Shown: in pieces, positions 19,361 through 28,608 of the stretch
Position numbering within the stretch: the stretch's first letter is position 1
Layout of the letters: every line of letters begins with the position of its first letter
NCBI RefSeq assembly: GCF_030373265.1
Contig: NZ_JAUCZC010000015.1
Span: 36,934-100,933 of the forward strand
Direction: 5' to 3'
Length of the DNA stretch: 64,000 bases
DNA from: Blastomonas sp.
GTDB taxonomy: Bacteria; Pseudomonadota; Alphaproteobacteria; Sphingomonadales; Sphingomonadaceae
Notes under the pieces: generated by a model
What the model was told of the DNA's origin: nothing
The model's input: the letters and a program-made list of their open reading frames with translations, nothing else
The model's database searches: none
Made by a program: the position numbers and the translations under genes

Positions 19361-20340
19361 GTCCAGGCACCCGGTCTGATGCGGACTGGATGCACGCCGC
19401 CATCGCGCTGGCGCTGCGCGGGCGTGCGCTGTCGAGCCCCAACCCTTCGGTAGGCTGCATTCTGGTCCGCCAGGGCCGCGTCGTCGGACGCGGCTGGACC
19501 GCTATGGGCGGCCGCCCGCATGCCGAAGCGATGGCGCTGACAGCAGCGGGGGAGGCCGCGCGCGGCGCCACCGCCTTCGTCACGCTCGAGCCTTGTGCGC
19601 ATGACAGCCAGCGCGGCCCCGCCTGCGCCGACCTGCTGGTCGCGGCCGGGGTGGCGCGCGTCGTCATCGGCACGCTCGATCCCGACCCGCGCACCAATGG
19701 CGAGGGCGCCGCGCGGCTGGCATCGGCCGGGATCGCGGTCGAGACGGGCATTGCCGAACCGGCAGCCCGCGCCAGCCTCGCCGGCTTCATCACCCGCCAG
19801 ACTCTGGGCCGTCCGTTCGTCACGCTCAAGCTCGCGACATCGCTCGACGGCCGGATCGCGCTGGCCGATGGATCGAGCCAGTGGATCACCGGCGCGCAGG
19901 CGCGTGCGCATACGCACGTCGAACGCGCGCACCACGACGCAATCCTGGTCGGCGGCGGCACGTATCGCGCCGACGCGCCGCGGCTCGATGTGCGGCTGGC
20001 CGGGCTGGAAATACGGTCACCGCGCCGCGTACTGCTCAGCCGGATGGGCGATGCGCCTGCAGGGTGGACCGCGCTTGCCTCACCCGGTGACATCGGCTCT
20101 CTCGATGGCGTCGACTGGCTGATGGTCGAGGGCGGCACCGAAGTGGCTGCCGCGTTTCTGGCCGCCGACAGCGTCGACCGGCTGCTGCTGTACCGCGCTC
20201 CGGTGCTGATCGGGTCCGGCAAGGCCGCTCTGGGCGATATCGGGCTGGATCGGCTGGCCGACGCGCATGGTCGCTGGCGGCTCACCGACACGCGGCTGCT
20301 TGGCAACGACCGGATGGAAAGCTACCAGCGGATACGCTGA
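19357..20340 (+). CDS. ribD: Bifunctional pyrimidine deaminase / reductase RibD
   Basis: 327 residues from GTG 19357, which overlaps the previous stop by 4 bp. The N-terminal zinc deaminase domain has His55-Ala-Glu57 (RPHAEA) and PCAHDSQRGPAC with Cys80 and Cys90. The C-terminal reductase domain starts near 150 (TLKLATSLDGRIAL), with VGGGTYRADAPRL and VEGGTEVAAAFL. RibD makes the second and third steps after GTP cyclohydrolase II in riboflavin synthesis. The gap between the zinc cysteines is one residue longer than in many RibD proteins, which does not by itself suggest loss of function. Confidence 0.95.
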   Translation: MSPGTRSDADWMHAAIALALRGRALSSPNPSVGCILVRQGRVVGRGWTAMGGRPHAEAMALTAAGEAARGATAFVTLEPCAHDSQRGPACADLLVAAGVARVVIGTLDPDPRTNGEGAARLASAGIAVETGIAEPAARASLAGFITRQTLGRPFVTLKLATSLDGRIALADGSSQWITGAQARAHTHVERAHHDAILVGGGTYRADAPRLDVRLAGLEIRSPRRVLLSRMGDAPAGWTALASPGDIGSLDGVDWLMVEGGTEVAAAFLAADSVDRLLLYRAPVLIGSGKAALGDIGLDRLADAHGRWRLTDTRLLGNDRMESYQRIR

Positions 20341-20383
20341 CCTTGCGCAACCCGCCCGCTGACGGGCAACACACAGGACGACC

Positions 20384-21001
20384 ATGTTCACAGGCATCAT
20401 CACCGATATCGGCGCCATCGACCATATCGAGCAGCGCGGCGATCTGCATGCCCGCATTCGCTGCGGCTATGACATGAGCACCGTCGCCATCGGCGCCTCG
20501 ATCGCATGCTCGGGCGCGTGCCTGACCGTGACGTCGAAGGGCGACGACTGGTTCACCGTCGATATCAGCGCCGAAACCGTCAGCAAGACCAGCGCCGGAC
20601 GCTGGCAGCAAGGCACCCGGCTCAATCTCGAACGCGCGCTCAAGATCGGCGACGAACTGGGCGGGCACATCGTCACCGGCCATGTCGACGGCATGGGCAG
20701 CGTGGTCGCGCGCGAATCCGAGGGCGATTCGATCCGCTTCACCATCACGGCCCCGCACGCGCTCGCGCCCTATATCGCCGCCAAGGGGTCGATCACCGTC
20801 GAAGGCGTGTCGCTGACGGTCAACAGCCACGAAGACCAGGCCGATGGCGCGGTTCATTTCGGCCTGAACATCATCCCGCACACCTGGGAAATGACGACGC
20901 TGGGCGCATTGCAGCCGGGCGATCCGGTCAACCTCGAGATCGATGTGCTCGCGCGCTATCTGATGCGGATGAACGAGGTCCATGCCGCCAAGTCCATTTG
21001 A
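20384..21001 (+). CDS. ribE: Riboflavin synthase, alpha subunit
   Basis: 205 residues starting MFTGIITDIG. Two tandem lumazine-binding barrels are visible: residues 1-95 (SIACSGACLTV, ISAETVSKTS) and 96-195 (HIVTGHVDGMG, GVSLTVN, NIIPHTWEMTTLG). The enzyme dismutates two 6,7-dimethyl-8-ribityllumazine molecules to riboflavin. It lies 43 bp after ribD and 64 bp before the ribB-type gene on the same strand, so the three form a riboflavin cluster. Lumazine synthase (ribH), often next in other genomes, is not in this window. Confidence 0.95.
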   Translation: MFTGIITDIGAIDHIEQRGDLHARIRCGYDMSTVAIGASIACSGACLTVTSKGDDWFTVDISAETVSKTSAGRWQQGTRLNLERALKIGDELGGHIVTGHVDGMGSVVARESEGDSIRFTITAPHALAPYIAAKGSITVEGVSLTVNSHEDQADGAVHFGLNIIPHTWEMTTLGALQPGDPVNLEIDVLARYLMRMNEVHAAKSI

Positions 21002-21065
21002 ATGTGATCTGGTCTTTACCTCGCACATTGTAATGTGATAACGGAGTCTCCGAAGGGATATTCCG

Positions 21066-22349
21066 ATGTCAGCACAGCTTATCGAACGAATCGTCGAAAT
21101 CATCGAGGGTGGCACTGAAAGCCGCGCCGGGCTGGCCCGCGCCGCCGGGCTGCACGCCAATTCGCTGCGCAAGCTCGGCGAGCCCGACTGGAACCCCACC
21201 GCCGACACCTTGGGCAAGCTCGAGCGCTATCTATCGCGCGACCCTGCCGGGGTGATGGCCACCGCCGAGGAAATCATCAACGAGGCGCGCAACGGCCGCA
21301 TGTACATCCTGGTCGATGACGAGGACCGCGAGAACGAGGGCGATCTGATCATCCCCGCGCAGATGGCGACCCCCGATGCGATCAACTTCATGGCGCGATA
21401 CGGCCGTGGATTGATCTGCCTGGCCATGACCAAGGACCGCGTCGAGGAACTGGGTCTCAACCTGATGGCGCGGCACAATGGCACCCGGCACGAGACCGCC
21501 TTCACCGTCTCGATCGAGGCCCGCACCGGCGTCACCACCGGGATCAGCGCGGCGGACCGCTCGCGCACCGTGACCGTCGCCATCGACCCCAGCAAGGGTC
21601 CCGAAGAGATCGTCACCCCCGGCCATGTCTTCCCGCTGATGGCGCGCGATGGCGGCGTGCTGGTCCGCGCCGGGCACACCGAGGCGGCGGTCGATGTCTC
21701 GCGGCTCGCCGGGCTCAATCCCTCGGGCGTGATCTGCGAGATCATGAACGACGACGGCACGATGGCGCGGCTCGACGATCTGATCGAGTTTGCGCATATC
21801 CACGGCATGAAGATCGGCACGATCCGCGACCTGATCGCCTATCGCCGCCGCCATGACCATCTGGTCGAAAAGCGCGCCGAGGTCCGCTTCACCAGCGAAT
21901 TCGGCGGCGAGTGGAAGGCGATCGTCTTCTACAACAAGGCCGAGAAGACCGAGCAGACCGTGCTGCAAAAGGGCCATGTCGACCCCGACAAGCCGACGCT
22001 CGTGCGCATGCACGTGCTCAACCCGTTCACCGACATCTTCGGCGAGACCGGCGCGCGATCGGGCCTGCTCGAGCGCGCGATGGAAATCATCGGTGCAGAA
22101 GGCTCGGGGCTGGTGGTGCTGCTCAACCGGCATGGCATCAACAGCCTGAGCCAGGCAATCCGCCTGAAATCGGGCGAGGCGGTCGCCGATATGGAAGAAC
22201 TGCGCGATTACGGTATCGGCGCGCAGATCCTCACCGAAATGGGGGTGCAGGACATGGAACTGCTGACCAATTCGCACCACAGCCTGGTCGGGCTGGACGG
22301 CTATGGCCTGTCGATCGTCGGCGAGCGCCCGATCACGCCTGAGGGATAA
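21066..22349 (+). CDS. ribB: HTH-RibB-X: dihydroxybutanone phosphate synthase with degenerate RibA domain
   Basis: 427 residues in three parts. Residues 1-58 look like a small helix-turn-helix module (SRAGLARAAGLHANSLRKL, then TADTLGKLERYL). Residues 65-270 are an intact 3,4-dihydroxy-2-butanone 4-phosphate synthase (DDEDRENEGD at 84-93, HTEAAVD at 204-210). Residues 275-427 have the GTP cyclohydrolase II fold, but the zinc site is gone: where family members read HSECLTGD...CDCG, this protein has HVLNPFTDIFGETGARSG with no cysteine. It should therefore make only the four-carbon precursor of riboflavin. This matches the RibBX type known from Proteobacteria. The active cyclohydrolase is the separate ribA at 56747. 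The gene converges on sufA with a 21-bp gap. Confidence 0.92.
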   Translation: MSAQLIERIVEIIEGGTESRAGLARAAGLHANSLRKLGEPDWNPTADTLGKLERYLSRDPAGVMATAEEIINEARNGRMYILVDDEDRENEGDLIIPAQMATPDAINFMARYGRGLICLAMTKDRVEELGLNLMARHNGTRHETAFTVSIEARTGVTTGISAADRSRTVTVAIDPSKGPEEIVTPGHVFPLMARDGGVLVRAGHTEAAVDVSRLAGLNPSGVICEIMNDDGTMARLDDLIEFAHIHGMKIGTIRDLIAYRRRHDHLVEKRAEVRFTSEFGGEWKAIVFYNKAEKTEQTVLQKGHVDPDKPTLVRMHVLNPFTDIFGETGARSGLLERAMEIIGAEGSGLVVLLNRHGINSLSQAIRLKSGEAVADMEELRDYGIGAQILTEMGVQDMELLTNSHHSLVGLDGYGLSIVGERPITPEG

Positions 22350-22370
22350 CGGACACAGCGCGCGGCTGCG

Positions 22371-22730
22371 TCAGACGGTGAAGCTCTCGCCGCAGCCGCA
22401 TGCGCCCTTGGCGTTGGGGTTGGCGAACACGAAGCCCGCGGTGAAATCGTCCTCGACCCAGTCCATCACCGATCCGATCAGGTACAACACCGAGCCGCCA
22501 TCGACATAGAACACGCCGCCCGGGGTCTCGATCTTCTCGTCGAACTTCACCTCTTCGGTGACGTAGTCGACCGAATAGGCCAGCCCCGAGCAGCCGCGGC
22601 GCGGGGTCGACAATTTGACCCCGATCGCGTCTGCAGGCGCAGTCTGCATCAGATGCGCGATACGGGCCTCGGCCGACGGGGTCAGCGTGAGCGCGGCGGG
22701 GCGCGTGCGGGTGGCTGTGGTGGTGTTCAT
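22371..22730 (-). CDS. sufA: A-type iron-sulfur carrier SufA/ErpA-like
   Basis: 119 residues of the HesB/IscA family with the three cluster-binding cysteines: Cys47 (RRGCSGL) and the C-terminal pair Cys111/Cys113 (GACGCGESF). It accepts Fe-S clusters from the SufBCD scaffold and passes them to target proteins. It is the last gene of the suf operon; its ATG overlaps the DUF59 gene stop by 4 bp. The N-terminal 15 residues are a short variable Thr/Arg extension. Confidence 0.93.
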   Translation of the reverse strand: MNTTTATRTRPAALTLTPSAEARIAHLMQTAPADAIGVKLSTPRRGCSGLAYSVDYVTEEVKFDEKIETPGGVFYVDGGSVLYLIGSVMDWVEDDFTAGFVFANPNAKGACGCGESFTV

Positions 22731-23236
22731 AACATTCCCATTTCAAGCTTGGCCTCGTCGGTCATCTTGCCCGGATCCCACGGCGGATCCCAGACCAGAT
22801 TGACCTCGGCATGGCCGACACCGGGCACTGAGCCGACCTGGAGTTCGATCTCGCCGGGCATCGATTCGGCCACCGGGCAGTGCGGCGTGGTCAGCGTCAT
22901 GGTGATGATCGCATGGCCATCACTGACCTCGACACCGTAGATCAGCCCCAGATCATAGATGTTCACCGGGATTTCGGGATCGTAGATGCTCTTGAGCGTA
23001 TCAATCACCGCCTCGTAGACTTCGCCGCCGGGCTCGCCTGCGGCCACGTCCTGCGGCTTTTCCTCGAGGAAACCGGCGAGGTAGTCGCGCTTGCGGGCAT
23101 ACCGCTCGCCTGCGCTCTCGGGCCCGGTGGTGTCGATCGCCTTGTCGACGCGCGCACGCGGCGGCTTTTCCACCGCTTCGACTTCATCGACCATGATCTT
23201 GCCCTGTTCGCTCATCGCGTCCTCTTCCTGCATCAT
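22727..23236 (-). CDS. SUF-associated DUF59/MIP18-family protein (SufT-like)
   Basis: 169 residues. The first 65 or so are charged and low-complexity. The DUF59 domain occupies about 72-169, with DPEIPVNIYDLGLIYGVEV, TLTTPHCPVAESMPGEI and VWDPPWDPGKMTDEAK. The TPHCP cysteine is the conserved residue of the family. Such proteins help mature Fe-S enzymes as late-acting factors. ATG 23236 overlaps the sufS stop by 4 bp; an internal ATG at 23215 is an alternative start. Position between sufS and sufA fits the usual alphaproteobacterial suf order. Confidence 0.9.
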   Translation of the reverse strand: MMQEEDAMSEQGKIMVDEVEAVEKPPRARVDKAIDTTGPESAGERYARKRDYLAGFLEEKPQDVAAGEPGGEVYEAVIDTLKSIYDPEIPVNIYDLGLIYGVEVSDGHAIITMTLTTPHCPVAESMPGEIELQVGSVPGVGHAEVNLVWDPPWDPGKMTDEAKLEMGML

Positions 23237-24456
23237 CCGAAAATCCTGCGCACCCTGTCGAGCCCGCGCACCAGCGCCTCGACATCATCACTGTTGCTGT
23301 AGACGCCAAAGCTGGCGCGTGCGGTCGCCGGAACGCCGAGATGGTCCATCAGCGGCTGCGCGCAATGGTGCCCGGCGCGGATCGCGACGTGTGCTTCATC
23401 CAATATGGTGCCGATATCGTGCGGGTGAACCCCCTGCATCGCGAACGACAGGATCCCGGCGCTGTCCCTGGGTCCGAACACGCGGATCGCGTTGATCTGG
23501 CCAAGCGCGTCCTGCGCCTCGGCGACCAATGCGCATTCGTGCGCGTGGATCGCCTCGACACCGATGCTCTCGACATAATCGATCGCTGCGGCCAGTCCGG
23601 AGGCACCGACGATATGCGGGGTGCCTGCCTCGAACCGCTGCGGCGGCGGGGCGTAGGTGGTGCGCTTGAAAGTCACGCGGTCGATCATCGCGCCGCCGCC
23701 CTGCCACGGCGGCATCGCATCGAGCAGCGAAGCCCGGCCCCACAACACGCCGATCCCGGTCGGGCCGTAAAGCTTGTGCGCGGAGTAGACATAGAAATCG
23801 CAGTCGAGCGTAGCGACATCGACCGGCAGCCGCGGCACCGCCTGGCAGCCATCGAGCAGCAGCAGCGCGCCGACATCGTGCGCAAGCTTCGCCGCGCGCC
23901 TGGCATCGAGCACGCTGCCCAGCACGTTGGAGACATGCGCCAGCGCGACCATCTTGTGCCGCTCGGTGAGCATCGCTGCCATCGCATCGAGATCGATCTG
24001 GCCGTCTTCGGTCAGCGGAGCGACGTCGATCTCGGCACCGGTGCGCTCGGCGACCATCTGCCAGGGGACGATATTGCTGTGATGCTCGAGCTGGCTGAGC
24101 ATGATCCGGTCGCCGGGCTTGAGGTTCTCGCCGCCCCAGCTTTGCGCGACGAGGTTGATGCCTTCAGTGGCGCCGCGCACGAAAATCGTCTCGTCGTCGC
24201 GCCCGCCGATAAACGCCGCCGCCTTGCGCCGCGCGCCTTCGTACAACACCGTCATGTTCGCCGAGCGCGCATAGACGCCGCGGTGGACGGTCGCGTAATC
24301 CTCGCCATACGCGCGCGCGATCGCATCGATCACGGCCCGCGGCTTCTGCGCGGTCGCGGCGGTGTCGAGGTAATGCCAGGGTTCGCCCGTAGCGGTGACC
24401 AGCCCGGGGAAGTCCGCGCGGTGGTCGAGCAGGCGGGAGGGTGCGAGCACGCTCAT
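23233..24456 (-). CDS. sufS: SufS cysteine desulfurase
   Basis: 407 residues of the class V aminotransferase fold, group II. PLP lysine is Lys228 in VYSAHKLYGPTGIG; the persulfide cysteine is Cys365 in RAGHHCAQPLM. HHSNIVPWQ at 125-133 and GATEGINLVA at 95-104 are typical SufS segments. It takes sulfur from cysteine and delivers it to SufBCD. A SufE or SufU partner is not seen in the window. The gene is separated from sufD by a 184-bp gap filled by palindromic repeats, unlike the 4-bp overlaps elsewhere in the operon. Confidence 0.96.
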   Translation of the reverse strand: MSVLAPSRLLDHRADFPGLVTATGEPWHYLDTAATAQKPRAVIDAIARAYGEDYATVHRGVYARSANMTVLYEGARRKAAAFIGGRDDETIFVRGATEGINLVAQSWGGENLKPGDRIMLSQLEHHSNIVPWQMVAERTGAEIDVAPLTEDGQIDLDAMAAMLTERHKMVALAHVSNVLGSVLDARRAAKLAHDVGALLLLDGCQAVPRLPVDVATLDCDFYVYSAHKLYGPTGIGVLWGRASLLDAMPPWQGGGAMIDRVTFKRTTYAPPPQRFEAGTPHIVGASGLAAAIDYVESIGVEAIHAHECALVAEAQDALGQINAIRVFGPRDSAGILSFAMQGVHPHDIGTILDEAHVAIRAGHHCAQPLMDHLGVPATARASFGVYSNSDDVEALVRGLDRVRRIFG

Positions 24457-24459
24457 AAT

Positions 24460-24618
24460 CCCTCTCCCTTGACGGGAGAGGGCTGCGCAGACTTGGCAGC
24501 TTGCTGCCTAGTCGAAGCCGGGAGAGGGTGGATGCGACCGCTAATCGCGCGCGTCGGCATCGAGCCGACACGCCCGACCCCCTCTCCCCGACCCTCCCCC
24601 GCAAGGGGGGAGGGGGAA
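24460..24618. repeat. Palindromic repeats inside the suf operon (type 2 plus GC-rich hairpin)
   Basis: A type 2 unit (CCCTCTCCC...GGGAGAGGG, with inner TGCGCAGACTTGG and TAGTCGAAG) covers 24460-24528. A second CCCCCTCTCCCC...AGGGGGAGGGG block follows to 24618. The unit fills most of the sufD-sufS gap. A related type 2 unit occurs at 26158. Confidence 0.85.
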
Positions 24619-24640
24619 TGAATGGCGAGCGGCATCATCA

Positions 24641-25401
24641 TCACACCAATCCCTCGAGCGCAGCCAGCGCGCGCGACTCGATCGCTTCGCGCGCGACATC
24701 ATCGTCAAGCGAGACAAACGCATCGGCGATGAACGCCTGCAGCATCAGCTTGCGCGCCAGCTGCGGCGGGAGACCGCGCGCGGCCATGTAGAACAAAGCC
24801 GCCTTGTCGAGTTCGCCCACGGTCGCGCCGTGCGCGCACTTGACGTCGTCGGCGTAGATCTCGAGCTCGGGCTTGGCATTGGCGGTCGCGGTGCGGTCGA
24901 GCAGCATCGCCTTGACCGACTGCGAGGCATCGGTCTTCTGCGCATGCCGCGCGACCGCGACCTTGCCCAGGAACGATCCGGTGGCGTGCCCCGCAAGGAC
25001 GCTGCGCACAACCTGGTTGCTGGTGGCATTGGGGTGCGCATGGTTGACTTGCGTCACGATCTCGAGCGTCTGCTCGCCGTTGCCCAGGATCGCGCCGCCC
25101 ATCTCGAAATGCGCGCCTTCGTGCAGCAGCACATTGACGCTCATCCGGCCGTAATCGGCGTCGGTGGCGAGCAGATGCAGCGCGAACGTCGCTCCGGCTT
25201 CGATCACGACATCGAGATCGACGATCGAGACGCCCGACATCGCCACCGGCAGCACGATCTGCTTGGCCAGTGTTTCACCCGCGGCCACGGTGATCCGCTC
25301 AGGCCCCTGCGGCACATCGCCCCAGACACGCGCGAGCGCATCGAGATCGGCATAGCGCCAGGCCTCGTCACGCCGGGTGGGGAGCGGGATGACGTTGGTC
25401 A

Positions 25402-25405
<4 letters not shown>
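24641..25405 (-). CDS. sufD: SufD, FeS assembly scaffold component
   Basis: 254 residues, shorter than enterobacterial SufD. The right-handed beta-helix core is recognisable (SGVSIVDLDVVIEAGA, GHATGSFLGKVAVARHAQKTDASQ), as is the conserved C-terminal region PELEIYADDVKCAHGATVGELD followed by ARGLPPQLARKLMLQAFI. With SufB and SufC it forms the cluster assembly scaffold. ATG at 25405 overlaps the sufC stop by 4 bp. An ATG one codon later is equally possible. Confidence 0.94.
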
Positions 25406-26142
<737 letters not shown>

Positions 26143-26157
26143 CAGTTTTCCATTCTT

Positions 26158-26403
26158 CCCCTCTCCCCTTGAGGGAGAGGGTTGCGCAGACTTGGTGAGC
26201 GAAGCGAGCCTAGTCGAAGCTGGGAGAGGGGGCTGCGCCGATAGCGATGCGTCCAAATCCTCCCCGTTCCGGGGAGGGGGACCGCGACGCGCAGCGGCGT
26301 GGTGGAGGGGTAGCGGGTGCGGAGGACAGATGGTGACGAAGCGCAATCTCGCTTCCCCTCCACCATCCTGCGGATGGTCCCCCTCCCCGTTCCGGGGAGG
26401 ATT
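26158..26403. repeat. Tandem type 2 and type 1 palindromic repeats between sufB and sufC
   Basis: 26158-26231 is a type 2 unit (CTCTCCCC, TTGCGCAGACTTGG, TAGTCGAAG, GGGAGAGGG). 26255-26403 is a type 1 unit (AAATCCTCCCCGTTCCGGGG ... CCGGGGAGGATTT) with inner GGGGACCGCGACGCGCAG and TGGAGGGG. The pair fills the gap in an otherwise overlapping operon. Confidence 0.88.
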
Positions 26404-26416
26404 TGTTGGGCCTCGA

Positions 26417-27913
26417 TCATCCGACTGAACCTTCGAGACTGATCCCCAGCAGCTTCTGCGCCTCGACCGCGAACTCCATCGGCAGCTGCTTGAGCACTTC
26501 GCGCGCAAAACCGTTGACGATCAGCGCCACCGCTTCTTCGGCGCTCAGCCCGCGCTGCATCGCGTAGAACAATTGATCGTCGCTGATCTTGCTGGTCGTC
26601 GCCTCATGCTCGATCTGCGCGCTAGGATTGCGCACCTCGATATACGGCACGGTGTGCGCGCCGCACTGGTCGCCGAGCAGCAGCGAATCGCACTGGGTGA
26701 AGTTGCGCACGCCTTCCGCGCCCGGCGCGACGCGCACCAGTCCGCGATAGGTGTTGTTGCTGCGTCCCGCGCTGATCCCCTTCGACACGATCGTCGAGCG
26801 CGACCCCTTGCCGTTGTGGATCATCTTGGTGCCGGTATCGGCCTGCTGGTAATTGTTGGTCACCGCGACCGAGTAGAACTCGCCCACGCTGTCCTCGCCA
26901 TTGAGCACGCACGACGGATATTTCCACGTCACGGCAGACCCGGTTTCAACCTGCGTCCAGCTGATCTTGGAGCGCGCGCCCTGCGCCAGCCCACGCTTGG
27001 TGACGAAATTGTAGATCCCGCCCTTGCCCTCGGCGTCGCCGGGGTACCAGTTCTGCACGGTCGAGTACTTGATCTCGGCATCGTCCATCGCGACCAGCTC
27101 GACCACGGCGGCGTGAAGCTGGTTCTCGTCGCGCTGCGGCGCGGTGCAGCCTTCGAGGTAGGACACATAGCTGCCCTTGTCGGCGATGATCAGGGTGCGT
27201 TCGAACTGGCCGGTGTTCTCCGCGTTGATACGGAAATAGGTCGACAGCTCCATCGGGCAGCGTACGCCTTCGGGGATGTAGACGAAGGTGCCGTCGGAAA
27301 AGACCGCGCAATTGAGCGTCGCGAAATAGTTGTCGCGCACCGGCACGACCTTGCCCAGCCACTTCTTGACCAGGTCGGGATATTCGCGGATCGCCTCGCT
27401 GATCGACATGAAGATCACGCCGGCACGGCTAAGTTCCTCGCGAAAAGTGGTCGCGACCGAGACCGAGTCGAACACCGCATCGACCGCGACGCGGCGCGCG
27501 CCCTCGACATTGGCGAGAACCTTCTGCTCTTCGATCGGGATGCCGAGCTTCTTGTAGACCTCGAGGATTTCGGGATCGACCTCGTCGAGCGAACCCAGCT
27601 TGGGCTTGGCCTTGGGCTCGGCGTAATAATAGGCGTCCTGATAATCGATCGGCGGAACGTTGAGCTTGGCCCAATCGGGGGTCTCGAGCGTCTGCCAGAT
27701 GCGAAACGCCTTCAGCCGCCAGTCGAGCATCCATTCGGGCTCGTTCTTCTTGGCGCTGATATAGCGCACGGTGTCCTCGGTCAGCCCCTTGGGTGCCATT
27801 TCCTGCTCGATCGCGGACGAAAAGCCCCATTCATAGGTGCTCGCCTTTTCGGCGGCGGCCCACGCATCGGCGTCGCGCGTCTTGGTGTCGGCAGGGGTGC
27901 TGTCGTCGGTCAC
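26417..27913 (-). CDS. sufB: SufB, FeS assembly scaffold protein
   Basis: 498 residues with typical SufB stretches: [26 protein letters not shown] [39 protein letters not shown] (conserved cysteine in EGCTAP), [16 protein letters not shown] and [20 protein letters not shown]. It is the principal scaffold on which Fe-S clusters form. The ATG overlaps the regulator stop by 4 bp. Length and all signature blocks are normal. Confidence 0.97.
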   Translation of the reverse strand: MTDDSTPADTKTRDADAWAAAEKASTYEWGFSSAIEQEMAPKGLTEDTVRYISAKKNEPEWMLDWRLKAFRIWQTLETPDWAKLNVPPIDYQDAYYYAEPKAKPKLGSLDEVDPEILEVYKKLGIPIEEQKVLANVEGARRVAVDAVFDSVSVATTFREELSRAGVIFMSISEAIREYPDLVKKWLGKVVPVRDNYFATLNCAVFSDGTFVYIPEGVRCPMELSTYFRINAENTGQFERTLIIADKGSYVSYLEGCTAPQRDENQLHAAVVELVAMDDAEIKYSTVQNWYPGDAEGKGGIYNFVTKRGLAQGARSKISWTQVETGSAVTWKYPSCVLNGEDSVGEFYSVAVTNNYQQADTGTKMIHNGKGSRSTIVSKGISAGRSNNTYRGLVRVAPGAEGVRNFTQCDSLLLGDQCGAHTVPYIEVRNPSAQIEHEATTSKISDDQLFYAMQRGLSAEEAVALIVNGFAREVLKQLPMEFAVEAQKLLGISLEGSVG

Positions 27914-28380
27914 GTTGAGGTCCTTTCGCCGACCTTCTTGAGGTCGAGCGCATGTTCGGGGCGCTTGGGATCGGGGATATGCTGGCCCAGGCTAGCCAAG
28001 GTTACCCCGGCAAGCGCGGAGCGGATGGTGCGGTTGACGATCTGCCAGTGCGGACGGACATGGCAGCTGCCCTCCATCGCGCAATCGCTGGCGTGCTCGC
28101 CTGCGCACACCGTGATCTCGATCGGGCCGTCGACCGCCTCGACGATATCGGCGAGCGTGATCGCAGCGGGCGGGCGCGACAGGCGGAAACCGCCGCCCGC
28201 GCCGCGCACCGATTCGATCAGGCCAGCGGCGGACAGCTTGCTCACCAGCTTCTGCGCGGTGGGCAAGGGCAGCCCGGTTTCGGTCGCCAGCACCCGCGCA
28301 TTGCACCGCATCCCGCCGCAATGGCGCGCAGCGGCGCTCATCAGCACCACGGCATAATCGGCAAGACTGGACATGCGCAT
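27910..28380 (-). CDS. Rrf2-family Fe-S-sensing regulator of the suf operon (IscR/SufR-like)
   Basis: 156 residues. The winged helix of Rrf2 proteins covers 1-75 ([46 protein letters not shown]). Three cysteines, Cys92, Cys100 and Cys106, lie in the IscR-type cluster-binding loop. Such proteins sense Fe-S status and repress or activate suf genes. It is the first gene of the operon, with a perfect inverted repeat 15-39 bp before its start, so autoregulation is likely. ATG 28380 aligns with the family start; ATG 28374 is an alternative. Confidence 0.92.
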   Translation of the reverse strand: MRMSSLADYAVVLMSAAARHCGGMRCNARVLATETGLPLPTAQKLVSKLSAAGLIESVRGAGGGFRLSRPPAAITLADIVEAVDGPIEITVCAGEHASDCAMEGSCHVRPHWQIVNRTIRSALAGVTLASLGQHIPDPKRPEHALDLKKVGERTST

Positions 28381-28394
28381 AAGGCTTGGCCCGT

Positions 28395-28419
28395 TAATCG
28401 GAGTGAATCGTTCCGATTA
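28395..28419 (-). promoter_or_regulatory. Perfect palindrome before the suf regulator, probable operator
   Basis: TAATCGGA and TCCGATTA, perfect 8-bp arms with a 9-nt spacer, end 15 bp before the regulator start codon. A palindrome of this length and position is what an autoregulating Rrf2 dimer would need. Which hexamers form the -35 and -10 is not clear. Confidence 0.6.
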
Positions 28420-28459
28420 CGAGATGGATGTTTTGGGCAGGAAAATCAAGGGTTGTTAT

Positions 28460-28600
28460 AATCCTCCCCGGCACGGGGAGGGGGACCACGCAGTGGTGGA
28501 GGGGAAGCGTCCGGGTGCGATTCAAGAAGGGCTGATCCATCCCGCTGCCCCTCCACCATTCGCTGCGCGAACGGTCCCCCTCCCCGTCCCGGCGAGGATT
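28460..28600. repeat. Dispersed palindromic repeat, type 1 copy
   Basis: AATCCTCCCCGGCACGGGG at the left end, GGCGAGGATT at the right, with inner GGGGACCACGCAGTGGTGG and CGCTGCGCGAACGGTCCCCC. It lies between the suf regulator promoter and the end of the next minus-strand gene. Confidence 0.88.
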
Positions 28601-28608
28601 TTCGGGCG

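Noticed and set aside
26143..26508. N-terminal extension of SufC by about 120 residues
   Set aside because: The extra residues are encoded by the type 1 and type 2 repeats. ATG 26142 gives the standard SufC length and start.
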